From NCBI GenBank assembly GCA_963838835.1, contig CAWITA010000031.1:90511-154510 (forward strand): a stretch of DNA of 64,000 bases, written 5' to 3'. The notes beneath the pieces are model-generated. The model worked only from the letters and a program-made list of their open reading frames with translations, searched no databases and was not told the origin of the DNA. The translations under genes and the position numbers were made by a program. This DNA comes from Bog-473 sp963838835. Its GTDB lineage: Bacteria > Actinomycetota > Acidimicrobiia > Acidimicrobiales > RAAP-2. Position 1 is the stretch's first letter; every line of letters starts with the position of its first letter. Below, piece after piece: positions 8,270 through 15,701 of the stretch.

Positions 8270-9172
8270 CTATCTCCCCATGTGCTTGGCGAGGTCCGCG
8301 ATCTGGCTGTTGACCTCGACGGTGCGGGGCAGTTTGTCCATGGCCGCCGCCAGGGATTCGGCGGTCCAGCGGTCGTCGGTCTCCACCGATTCGGCGATGG
8401 ACCAGCCGGCATAGATCCCGACCGACCCCCCGTACACGCTGAAGACCTGGCCGTTAAAGGGGCAGGACTCCGACGCCAGCACGGCCACGAGCGGCGAGAC
8501 GTTCTCGGGATCGAACACGTGCTGCTGCATCGACTCGCCCATCCCAGGGGTCTGCATCGTGAGGCGGGTCCGGGCGACGGGAGCGATGCAGTTGGCTCGT
8601 ACCCCGTAGCGATTGAGCTCCATGGCGTTGACCACTGTCATGGCGGCGATGCCCGCCTTGGCGGCCGAGTAATTCGTCTGGCCGACGTTGCCGTGCAACC
8701 CCGCGCCCGAGCTGGTGTTCACGATGGCGCGGTCGGTGACCGTGCCGCCCTTGGCGGCCTCCCGCCACACCTCGGCGGCGTGCCTGGTCACGTTGAAGGT
8801 CCCCTTCAAGTGCACGGCGATCACGTCGTCGAACTCCTGCTCACTCATGGACACGAGCATGCGGTCGCGCAGGATCCCTGCGTTGTTGACCACGACGTGC
8901 AGGTCGCCGTAGCTGGAGACGGCTTGTGCGACGAGCGCCTTGGCCCCGGCGAAGGAGCTCACGCTGTCCGTGTTGGCGACGGCCTGGCCCCCGGCGGCCG
9001 TGATCTCGTCGACGACCGACTGCGCCGCCGAGACGTCGGAGCCCGAACCGTCGACGGCCCCCCCGAGGTCGTTAACCACCACCTTGGCGCCGAGCGAGGC
9101 GAACAGGAGCGCGTGTTCACGGCCGATGCCCCGGCCCGCCCCGGTGATGACCGCCACTCTGCCCTGCAACAT
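8270..9172 (-). CDS. short-chain dehydrogenase/reductase (SDR)
   Basis: A 300-aa SDR with cofactor motif 'VAVITGAGRGIGREHA' (TGxxxGIG), 'NNAGILRD', catalytic Ser in 'IVNTSSGAGLHG' and the YSAAK active site (about residue 168). The insert 'VVVNDLGGAVDGSG' after strand 2 matches the hydroxyacyl-CoA dehydrogenase-like SDRs related to the MFE-2 N-terminal domain, which prefer NAD. It heads a two-gene unit with the Baeyer-Villiger monooxygenase. A steroid or fatty-acyl substrate is possible but not shown. Confidence 0.92.
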   Translation of the reverse strand: MLQGRVAVITGAGRGIGREHALLFASLGAKVVVNDLGGAVDGSGSDVSAAQSVVDEITAAGGQAVANTDSVSSFAGAKALVAQAVSSYGDLHVVVNNAGILRDRMLVSMSEQEFDDVIAVHLKGTFNVTRHAAEVWREAAKGGTVTDRAIVNTSSGAGLHGNVGQTNYSAAKAGIAAMTVVNAMELNRYGVRANCIAPVARTRLTMQTPGMGESMQQHVFDPENVSPLVAVLASESCPFNGQVFSVYGGSVGIYAGWSIAESVETDDRWTAESLAAAMDKLPRTVEVNSQIADLAKHMGR

Positions 9173-9259
9173 GGTTCAGCCGTCCTCTCAGTTCTCGCTC
9201 GTGACCGCCGCCGGCGGGCGGTGGCTCCGACGAGACGATTACAACGGCGCCCCAGTCTG

Positions 9260-10594
9260 TCAAACCGGTGGCGCGGCCGGCGCGGCAGGCGCGGCCGGCG
9301 CGGCCGGCGCGGCCGGCGCGGCCGTCACCTCGGCCAGGCGTCGTTCCAGGTAGCGGCGCTCGGCGTCCGTGCCCGCCAGGTCGTGAGCCTTCCGGTAGGC
9401 GTTCGCCGCCTCCGCTCGGCGCCCGAGACGTCGCAACATGTCCCCGCGCGCCGCCGGGAGCAGGTGGTACTCGCGCAGTTCTCCGTCCGGTGCGATCCTC
9501 TCCAGCAGGGCCAGCCCCGCCTCGGGACCTTCGGACAGGGAGACGGCCACGGCTCGGTTCAGCTCGATGACGGCCGACGGCGTCATCGCGAAGAGACGGT
9601 CGTAGAGCGCGGCGATCCCGGCCCAGTCCGGCTCGGCCTCGTGGCGGACGTGGCAGGCCGCGATGGCCGCCTGGATCTGGAAGGGACCGGGATGGTCGAG
9701 TCGCGCCGCGGCCTCCAAGAGCTGCTCTCCCTCGGCGATGGCACCGGCATCCCACAGCGCACGGTCCTGCTGCGTCAACACGACAAGATCGCCCGCCGCG
9801 TCGACCCGCGCCGCGCTGCGGGCGTCGTGGAGCAGCATGAGAGCGAGCAAACCCAGCGCCTCGGGCTCGTCGGGCATGAAGTCGCACAGGACACGACCCA
9901 GACGGATCGCCTCGGCCGTCAGGCCGCGGCGAACCAGGTCGGACCCCGCCGTGGCCGAGTACCCCTCGTTGAAGAGGAGGTAGAGCACCGCCAGCACCGC
10001 AGCCGTCCGGTCCACCATCTGGTGGGCCGGTGGCACGGCGAACGGGATGCCGGCGTGACGGATCTTCCGCTTGGCGCGCACGAGCCGCTGCGCCATGGTC
10101 GCCTCCGGAACGAGAAAGGCCCGGGCGATCTCCGACGTCGTCATGCCGGCCAGCGTGCGCAGGGTGAGCGCCACCTGCGCCTCGAAGGACAGCGCGGGGT
10201 GGCAGCAGGTGAACATCAGGCGCAGGCGGTCGTCGGGCACCTCTTCCTCCTCCCCCGACTCCCCCGACGCCCCCGACGCCCCCGACGCCTTCGACTCCTC
10301 CGCCGACTCCGCATGGCCGGGCTCGAGCAGGGCGACCTCCAATTCCTTGGACGCGCCCGTGCTGGCGCGCCGGGCCCGGTCGACGGCGCGGTTGCGGGCC
10401 ACCGTCGTGAGCCAGGCGCCGGGGCGGCGCGGGATGCCGTCGCGCGGCCAGCGTTCCAGCGCGGCGGCGAAGGCATCCTGCGCGCATTCCTCGGCGAGAT
10501 CCCAGTCGCCGCTCAGCCGGACCAGGGTCGCGACGACCCGGCCCCACTCGGCGTGGAACGCCGCGGCGACCGCCGCCTCAACCTCGGCGGTCAC
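9260..10594 (-). CDS. ECF sigma factor, ECF42 type, with C-terminal helical extension
   Basis: A 444-aa protein. Region 2 is 'VATLVRLSGDWDLAEECAQDAFAAALERWP' with 'WLTTVARNRAVDRARR'; region 4 is 'LTLRTLAGMTTSEIARAFLVPEATMAQRLVRAKRKIR'. A 200-residue TPR-like C-terminal domain follows, beginning 'LAVLYLLFNEGYSATAG', diagnostic of the ECF42 group. This group is known to sit beside DGPF/YCII genes, and the adjacent upstream gene is one, overlapping by four bases (10591-10594). The linker between the sigma domains has a Gly-Ala-Ser repeat, and the C-terminus ends in an Ala-Ala-Pro repeat encoded by a perfect 9-bp tandem array. There is no anti-sigma factor, as is usual for ECF42. Confidence 0.92.
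   Translation of the reverse strand: MTAEVEAAVAAAFHAEWGRVVATLVRLSGDWDLAEECAQDAFAAALERWPRDGIPRRPGAWLTTVARNRAVDRARRASTGASKELEVALLEPGHAESAEESKASGASGASGESGEEEEVPDDRLRLMFTCCHPALSFEAQVALTLRTLAGMTTSEIARAFLVPEATMAQRLVRAKRKIRHAGIPFAVPPAHQMVDRTAAVLAVLYLLFNEGYSATAGSDLVRRGLTAEAIRLGRVLCDFMPDEPEALGLLALMLLHDARSAARVDAAGDLVVLTQQDRALWDAGAIAEGEQLLEAAARLDHPGPFQIQAAIAACHVRHEAEPDWAGIAALYDRLFAMTPSAVIELNRAVAVSLSEGPEAGLALLERIAPDGELREYHLLPAARGDMLRRLGRRAEAANAYRKAHDLAGTDAERRYLERRLAEVTAAPAAPAAPAAPAAPAAPPV
9271..9324. repeat. six tandem 9-bp units at the 3' end of the sigma factor gene
   Basis: Six units of GCGCGGCCG (one reads GCGCGGCAG) lie end to end and encode the Ala-Ala-Pro tail of the sigma factor on the minus strand. 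A second, shorter 9-bp array (CCCGACGCC type) lies within the same gene at about 10255-10290. Confidence 0.95.
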
Positions 10595-10938
10595 ATCTCC
10601 CAGATCGGCCTCACTTCAACCGACCCGTCCCTGGCCCCGGGGATCAGGGCCGCGACCTCGATCGCCTCGTCGAGGTCTTTGCACTCGACGAGGAAGTAGC
10701 CGGCCAGCTGCTCCTTGGTCTCGGCAAAGGGGCCGTCGGTGGCGAGGACCTCACCGTTGCGCACGCGCACCGTGGTGGCGTCGCTGGTCAGGCGGAGACG
10801 ATTGCCGCCGCGCAGCACGCCGCGCTCCGTCATCTCCTTGGCGAAGGCCTCGTACTCGGGGCTTATCTCGTGCCCCGCGTCTTCTGGCGTCTGCGAGCCT
10901 TTCCGCTCGTCGACGGCGATCATCAATAGATACTGCAT
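10591..10938 (-). CDS. YCII-related DGPF-domain protein
   Basis: A 115-aa protein of the YCII/DGPF family: N-terminal 'MQYLLMIAVDE', central 'LRLTSDATTVRVRNGEVLATDGPFAETKEQLAGYF' with the signature DGPF, and C-terminal 'AIEVAALIPGARDGSVEVRPIWEM'. The fold is a small ferredoxin-like alpha/beta dimer. These proteins are the conserved neighbours of ECF42 sigma factors, and this one overlaps its sigma gene by four bases. The biochemical role is not established; a small-molecule sensor or enzyme linked to the sigma factor is the usual suggestion. Confidence 0.92.
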   Translation of the reverse strand: MQYLLMIAVDERKGSQTPEDAGHEISPEYEAFAKEMTERGVLRGGNRLRLTSDATTVRVRNGEVLATDGPFAETKEQLAGYFLVECKDLDEAIEVAALIPGARDGSVEVRPIWEM

Positions 10939-11081
10939 CGGTACTCCATCTCCTTGTTCTCCTTGGGGTTCTCCTTGGGCTTCCTCAGCAATGGTTCGCT
11001 CCTACGACGATCGGGTGTCGGCCAGATCGACACCCGGGCCAGAAAATCTTGGCTGACCTCGTCGCCCTACGCTGCACGGCC

Positions 11082-12407
11082 ATGGCGACGGCCACCGCGG
11101 ACGAGCCGGACCTGCTGGAGCTCGAGGTCGGCTCCATCGCTGCGGGCGGTGGCTGTGTGGCCCGGGCACCGGACGGCAGGGTCGTCTTCGTCCGCCACAG
11201 CCTTCCCGGCGAACGGCTCAGAGCGCGCGTCACCGCTCGCACGACGTCCTACCTGCGGGCGGACGCCGTCGAGATCCTGGCGCCCTCCCCCGACCGGGTC
11301 GTCCCCCCGTGCCCGCACGCCGGGCCGGGACGCTGCGGCGGGTGCGACTTCCAGCACGTCGAGCTGGGCGCGCAGCGCAAGCTGAAGGCGTTCCTGATCG
11401 CCGAGCAGTTGGCCCGGCTGGCCGGAGTGGAGCGCCCGGTCGAGGTCGAGCCGGTCCCCGGCGACAGCGACGGGCTCCGTTGGCGCAGCCGGGTGCGCCT
11501 GGCCGTGGACAGGAGCGGCGCGGTCGGGTTCCGCCGGCACCGCTCCCACCAACTCGAACTCGTCGACGACTGCCCCATCGCCGGCGCTGCCGTCTCCGAG
11601 ACGGGGGCGTTTGCCACCCGGTGGCCCGGCGTCGCGCGGCTCGAGGTCACGACGGGGACCGAGCCGGGCGAGGCGGTGGTCTCGGTCACGCCACGGGGGC
11701 GGGTCGAGCCGCGGCTCCCCGACCTCGGCACCGGCGTGGTCGTCCGGGGCCAGGTCCGTCGGCCGCCCGGCGCCGTGCACGCCGTCGTCGCAGGACGCCG
11801 CTACCGGATCACGACGGGGGTGTTCTGGCAGGTCCACACGGGCGCTGCCGCCGCGCTGCTCGCGGCCGTGCTCGCCCTCGCCGGCGACTGCCGTGGAGCG
11901 TCCGTCCTCGACCTCTACGCCGGGGCCGGACTCTTCTCCGTCCCGCTGGCCGAGGCGGTGGGCCCGACGGGATCGGTCCTCGCGGTCGAGCGGGACGCCC
12001 GGGCCTGCGCCGACGCGCGGTACAACGGCACCCTCTTCCCGCAGCTCCGCGTGACCCAGGATACCGTGACGCCCGAGCTCGTGGCGTCCGCCGTCGGGCG
12101 TCCCGACATCGTCGTCGTGGATCCTGCCCGCGAGGGCGCCGGCATCGGCGTCATGCGGGCGCTCGCTGGCCACCGGACGAGCCTGCGCACACTGATCTAC
12201 GTGTCGTGCGACCCGGCCTCGTTCGGGCGGGACGTACGGGTCCTCCTCGATGAGGGCTGGCGCCTCGGCCCGCTGCGTGCCTTCGACATCTTCCCCATGA
12301 CCGAGCACGTCGAGCTGGTGGCGGCCCTGGAGCCCCCGACCGCCCGCCGGCTCGACGCGCGCGCCGGCGCACCCGACGCGCGCGCCGGCGCACCCGACGC
12401 GCGCTAG
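11082..12407 (+). CDS. 23S rRNA/tRNA (uracil-C5)-methyltransferase, TrmA/RumA family
   Basis: 441 aa from ATG 11082. An N-terminal TRAM domain ('LELEVGSIAAGGGCVARAPDGRVVFVRHSLPGERLRARV') is followed by an iron-sulfur cysteine group 'CPHAGPGRCGGCDFQHV'. The Rossmann methyltransferase has SAM motif 'VLDLYAGAGLFSVPLA', and the catalytic stretch is 'LIYVSCDPASFGRDV' with the nucleophilic Cys. 'VVVDPAREGAG' matches the DPPRxG loop of the family. It methylates C5 of a uridine in rRNA or tRNA using SAM. The C-terminus ends in a 7-residue repeat (DARAGAP twice, then DAR). It converges with the CDF gene and the two ends overlap by four bases. The frame is open far upstream, but that part is antisense to the sigma factor gene. 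Confidence 0.92.
   Translation: MATATADEPDLLELEVGSIAAGGGCVARAPDGRVVFVRHSLPGERLRARVTARTTSYLRADAVEILAPSPDRVVPPCPHAGPGRCGGCDFQHVELGAQRKLKAFLIAEQLARLAGVERPVEVEPVPGDSDGLRWRSRVRLAVDRSGAVGFRRHRSHQLELVDDCPIAGAAVSETGAFATRWPGVARLEVTTGTEPGEAVVSVTPRGRVEPRLPDLGTGVVVRGQVRRPPGAVHAVVAGRRYRITTGVFWQVHTGAAAALLAAVLALAGDCRGASVLDLYAGAGLFSVPLAEAVGPTGSVLAVERDARACADARYNGTLFPQLRVTQDTVTPELVASAVGRPDIVVVDPAREGAGIGVMRALAGHRTSLRTLIYVSCDPASFGRDVRVLLDEGWRLGPLRAFDIFPMTEHVELVAALEPPTARRLDARAGAPDARAGAPDAR
12354..12404. repeat. 21-bp tandem repeat at the 3' end of the RNA methyltransferase gene
   Basis: Two full 21-bp units (12354-12374 and 12375-12395) and the first 9 bp of a third encode DARAGAP-DARAGAP-DAR immediately before the stop codon. 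Confidence 0.9.
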
Positions 12408-13351
12408 CCGTGCCCGCCGAGCTCGTGCTCGATGTGCCCGACCGACTCGAACTGCAGGGTCGAGTGGGCCACGTCGAAGTGTCCCGACAGGCAGTCCTGC
12501 AGATGGTCGAGGACTCGGCCGGCCTCCCCCGTGGTGAAGCACTCCTCGGTGACCACGATGTGCGCCGTGAGGATGGGCAGCGACGATGTGAGCGTCCATG
12601 CGTGCAGGTCGTGCACCGAGGTGACCTCGGGTAGCTCCAGTAGATGGCGACGGACCTCTTCGAGGTCGATGTCCTCCGGGGCGGCCTCTAGCAAGATCCG
12701 CAGCGCCGGCCGCAACAGCGCCACCGCCGCCTGCACCATGAGGAGGACGACCACCAACGAGGCGACGGAGTCAGCCCGGTCGAAGCCCCACACGACGATG
12801 ACCACGCCTGCGATCAGCGTGCCGGCGAACCCGTAGACGTCGGTCAGGATGTGGCGGTAGGCCCCCTCGACGTTCAGTGACTGGCGGTTCGCCCTCGCCA
12901 TGGTGAGCGTTGCGGCGAGGTTGACGGCCACCCCGACCGCGGCGACGACGATCAGGACCGCTCCGTCCACGTGCGAGGGGTGCACCAGCCGGCTCACGGC
13001 GTCGGAGGTCACCAGCCCCGAGACGACCAGGAGCGCCACGCCGTTGGCCGCGGCGGCCAGGATCTCGGCCCGCTTCATGCCGTAGGTGTGCGAACGCGTC
13101 TCCGGGCGGGCGGCGAGGCGGATGGCCACGAGGGAGCCGGTGATGGCGCCGACGTCCACCAACATGTGGCCGGCGTCGGCCAGGAGGACCACCGAGTTCG
13201 AGGCCACGGCCGCGCCCACCTCGAAGACCATGAACGTGATCAGCAAGGCGAGGGCCAGCTTCAGGGCGCGCCGGTCACCCGCCACCGAGTCCCCGCCCGG
13301 CCCGTGATGGTGGTCGTGGTGGCCGCGGTGGCCGGCGCCCGTCTCAGCCAT
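12404..13351 (-). CDS. CDF cation-efflux transporter (CzcD/ZitB type)
   Basis: A 315-aa membrane protein. A His-rich N-terminus (GHRGHHDHHHG) is followed by six predicted helices. Helix 2 carries the CDF metal site 'LLADAGHMLVDVG' (HxxxD after D) and helix 5 'AYRHILTDVYGFAG' supplies the second HxxxD pair. The C-terminal cytosolic ferredoxin-like domain ends with His-containing strands ('HDLHAWTLTSSLPILTAHIVV', 'HIEHELGGHG'). It should export Zn2+ or related divalent cations in exchange for protons. It follows the ArsR gene with an 8-base overlap, so the metal sensor and its exporter form one operon. Confidence 0.95.
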   Translation of the reverse strand: MAETGAGHRGHHDHHHGPGGDSVAGDRRALKLALALLITFMVFEVGAAVASNSVVLLADAGHMLVDVGAITGSLVAIRLAARPETRSHTYGMKRAEILAAAANGVALLVVSGLVTSDAVSRLVHPSHVDGAVLIVVAAVGVAVNLAATLTMARANRQSLNVEGAYRHILTDVYGFAGTLIAGVVIVVWGFDRADSVASLVVVLLMVQAAVALLRPALRILLEAAPEDIDLEEVRRHLLELPEVTSVHDLHAWTLTSSLPILTAHIVVTEECFTTGEAGRVLDHLQDCLSGHFDVAHSTLQFESVGHIEHELGGHG

Positions 13352-13664
13352 GGGCGGTCACGTGGTCGGCGTGGGTCAGCACCTCTTCGACCAGCCGCCG
13401 GACGTGGGCGTCGTCGAGCACGTAGAAGATCCGCGTCCCCTCCCGCCGGCTCCGGACCAGGCGGGCGAGGCGGAGCTTGGCCAGGTGCTGTGAGACGGCG
13501 GCCGGCTGGGCGCCCACGATGTCGGCCAGCTCGTTGACCGAGTGCTCACCCTCCAGCAGGGCCCAGATCACCCGCAGGCGCGTCTCGTCGCCCAGCAGCT
13601 TGAGCATCCCGACGGCGGAACGGAACTCTTCGACGGCAGGGCTCTCAACTACCTGCGTAGACAC
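13344..13664 (-). CDS. ArsR/SmtB-family metal-responsive repressor
   Basis: A 106-aa winged-helix protein: 'MLKLLGDETRLRVIWALLEGEHSVNELADIVGAQPAAVSQHLAKLRLARLVRSRREGTRIFYVLDDAHVRRLVEEVLTHAD'. The recognition helix is AAVSQHLAKLR. The final helix has D85, H87 and H101, H104-like residues that fit the SmtB alpha-5 zinc site (DxH and HxxH); I place them approximately. There is no CxC in the recognition helix, so zinc rather than arsenic is expected. The GTG start sits inside a perfect inverted repeat six bases after a TAAACT hexamer, suggesting a leaderless, autoregulated transcript shared with the CDF exporter. Confidence 0.93.
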   Translation of the reverse strand: MSTQVVESPAVEEFRSAVGMLKLLGDETRLRVIWALLEGEHSVNELADIVGAQPAAVSQHLAKLRLARLVRSRREGTRIFYVLDDAHVRRLVEEVLTHADHVTAHG

Positions 13665-13678
13665 GCAGATAGTTTATA
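13653..13678 (-). promoter_or_regulatory. ArsR promoter and overlapping operator, probable leaderless start
   Basis: Reading on the minus strand: TATAAACTAT (13678-13669) contains the -10 hexamer TAAACT at 13676-13671, six bases before the GTG start codon (13664). A perfect repeat CTGCGT-GTCT-ACGCAG (13668-13653) straddles the start codon. A repressor bound here would cover the transcription start. All elements are seen in sequence; the function is inferred. Confidence 0.65.
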
Positions 13679-13747
13679 CCCCGAGGAACCCGGCAAAAAC
13701 AGATGCCCGGGACTCGTGCCCGCCTGGGTTGGGGTCGCCCCGGTGGC

Positions 13748-15329
13748 TCAGTGCCCCGTGAAGACGGACAGCGGCGGTGCGGTCACGTTGCAGGGCTGGC
13801 TGACCGAGCCGGGCGGGATCGCGGCCTCCATGACCGCCTTCATGATCGGGCCGGCCACCGATGCGCCGTCCGACGAGATGTTCTGCTGCGGCACGACCAC
13901 GGCGACAGCGATCTGGGGGTTGTTGGCCGGCGCGAAGCCGATCATCCAGTCGTGGTTGACCCCCTGCGCCGCGCCCGTCTGCGCCGTCCCCGTCTTGACG
14001 GCAGCGCACAGGTAGGACGGGAACCCCACGCCCGATGCGGTGCCGTTGGCGACCACGCCCTGCATGAGGGAGGTCACCGCCTGCGCCGCCTGCGCCGATG
14101 CCGCATGGGACAGGACCGACGGCGTGTAGCTCTGGACCAGCGCCCCCTGCGAGTCCCGGATGGACGACATGAAATGGGGGGTCATGAGAACCCCGCCGTT
14201 GGCGATGCCGGCCGCCACCATCGCGTTCTGCAACGCGGTGTCCTGCACGCCGTACTGCCCGATGGAGGTATAGGCCTGGAACGCCTGGGAGTTCGCCGGC
14301 AAGTTCACCAGCGGCGAGGCGACGACACCGCCGACGGGCTGTTGCGTGTCGCTCGGCAGGTCGATCGGCGGCACGGAGTTGATGCCGAAGAGCTCGGCCT
14401 GTTGGCGCAGTGTCGCCACGCCCTCTTGCACTCCGAGCTCGCCGTAGCCCGGGTCACACGAGAACGGCAGCATCTGGGTCATGGTCCCGCCGCAGGGGCC
14501 ACTCTCGTCGCACAGCGCCTTGTTCGAGTCCGGGAAGGTCTGACAGGCCTGGACCGGATAGTTGAACCCCGCCAGGGCGGGCTTGAGGTTGTAGGCCGCG
14601 GTGGACGTCACCACTTTCATGGTGGAGCCGGGGAAGAAGACTTCGCCGGTGGCGATCGGGCGGAGCGGGTAGTAGCCCTCGTGGTCCTTCTGGACGTAGC
14701 TGAAGTGCGCCAGCTGCTCTTCCGATAGCGACGTGCTCACGAGCGTGTTCGGGTCGTAGGTCGGATTGGAGACCATGGCCAGGACCGCGCCCGTCTTGGG
14801 GTCGAGCACGACGACAGCCCCGTCCTTGTTGGCCCCGGGTGGCAGCGTCGTCAAGGCCTGCCAGGCGGCGTTCTGCAGGCTCGGTTCCACGGTCAGGGTC
14901 ACGTTGTCGGTGGTCAACGGCTGCTTCTCCCGGAAGAGCAGCTGGCTCAGCGTCTGAGGTGCCGCTTGGTGCCGGCCGAGATAGGAGTCGTACTCCTCCT
15001 CGATGCCTGACGTCCCGTAGTAGAGGGCCGAGTCGTATCCAGTGATGCCGGCGTAGAGCGGGCCCTGCGGGTACTCGCGGACGTAGTCGTAGCCGTAGTC
15101 GGTACCTGTTCGTCCCCGCCGGAGTGGGGACCGACTTCGCCAGCACCGTGCCGTCCGAGGCGTAGATCGTCCCGCGCGGGTTGTCGAAGCGCAGGACGGC
15201 GACGCGTGGGTTGTAGGGGGAGGTCTGCAGTTGCTTGGCCTTCACCAGCTGGATGTTCACCAGCTGTGCCACCACGAGGCCGAGGCAGGCCACCATGATG
15301 ATGCCGAGCCACCGGATTCGTCGCCCCAT
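13748..15329 (-). CDS. class B penicillin-binding protein (PbpA/FtsI type), frameshifted
   Basis: The N-terminal frame (start ATG 15329) gives a single signal-anchor helix 'WLGIIMVACLGLVVAQLVNIQLV' and the dimerisation segment 'FDNPRGTIYASDGTVLAKSVP'. After NRY (about 15103) one extra base moves the frame to 'DYGYDYVREYPQGPLYAGITGYDS', then the transpeptidase domain down to 13748. The active-site serine is in 'FFPGSTMKVV' (SxxK) and the third motif is 'AVKTGTAQ'. The position where PbpA proteins have SxN reads SCD ('LPFSCDPGYGELG'). The protein crosslinks peptidoglycan outside the membrane. Because the C-terminal two thirds is intact and conserved, the frameshift is probably a sequence error. 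No RodA/FtsW gene adjoins it in this window. Confidence 0.88.
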
Positions 15330-15701
15330 CAGGCCGGCAGCCGTTTCGTGGACGACCCGATCACGGTCAGCATGGTAGGCGGCGGGGCACCGAAAAGGGC
15401 TTCATGGGCAGCGGCGCGGGCGCCCGTGCGCCGCACCTGCGGACACCCCCATAGACCGAGAACGCGGGCCGGTGCTCGGTTCCCCGCGGTGCTTTCGGCG
15501 AGCCGCCGGCGGGGATCGCCCCTGTCCTGGACCGATGCGCCGAGCGTTCAAGGCGGACCGCCGCGGTGCCGATGGAGTGCCTGTGGGGCGTCCGTTCCTT
15601 CCCGCCCGCCCGCCGGCCCTCCGGCGCGGTTGCTCGCTGGCGCGCCGGTGACGGGCGGCCGCGGGCCGCACCAGACGTGAACCAGACGTGAGAGGAGTGA
15701 C
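15330..15701. other. intergenic, divergent promoters presumed
   Basis: A 372-bp GC-rich spacer between the penicillin-binding protein gene and the secreted repeat protein gene. A GAGAGGAG ribosome binding site (15688-15695) precedes the GTG at 15702. No ORF or RNA is convincing. Confidence 0.5.

Noticed and set aside
9271..9324. CRISPR-like array
   Set aside because: Units are 9 bp, contiguous, without spacers, and within a coding sequence.
8282..10699. 805-codon plus-strand frame across the SDR and sigma genes
   Set aside because: Composition is His/Arg/Gly-rich as expected for an antisense GC-rich frame, and it spans two well-identified genes on the other strand.
10071..11081. Upstream extension of the RNA methyltransferase frame
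   Set aside because: It is antisense to the sigma factor and DGPF genes, and its translation is Arg/Ser-rich; the ATG at 11082 matches the family N-terminus.
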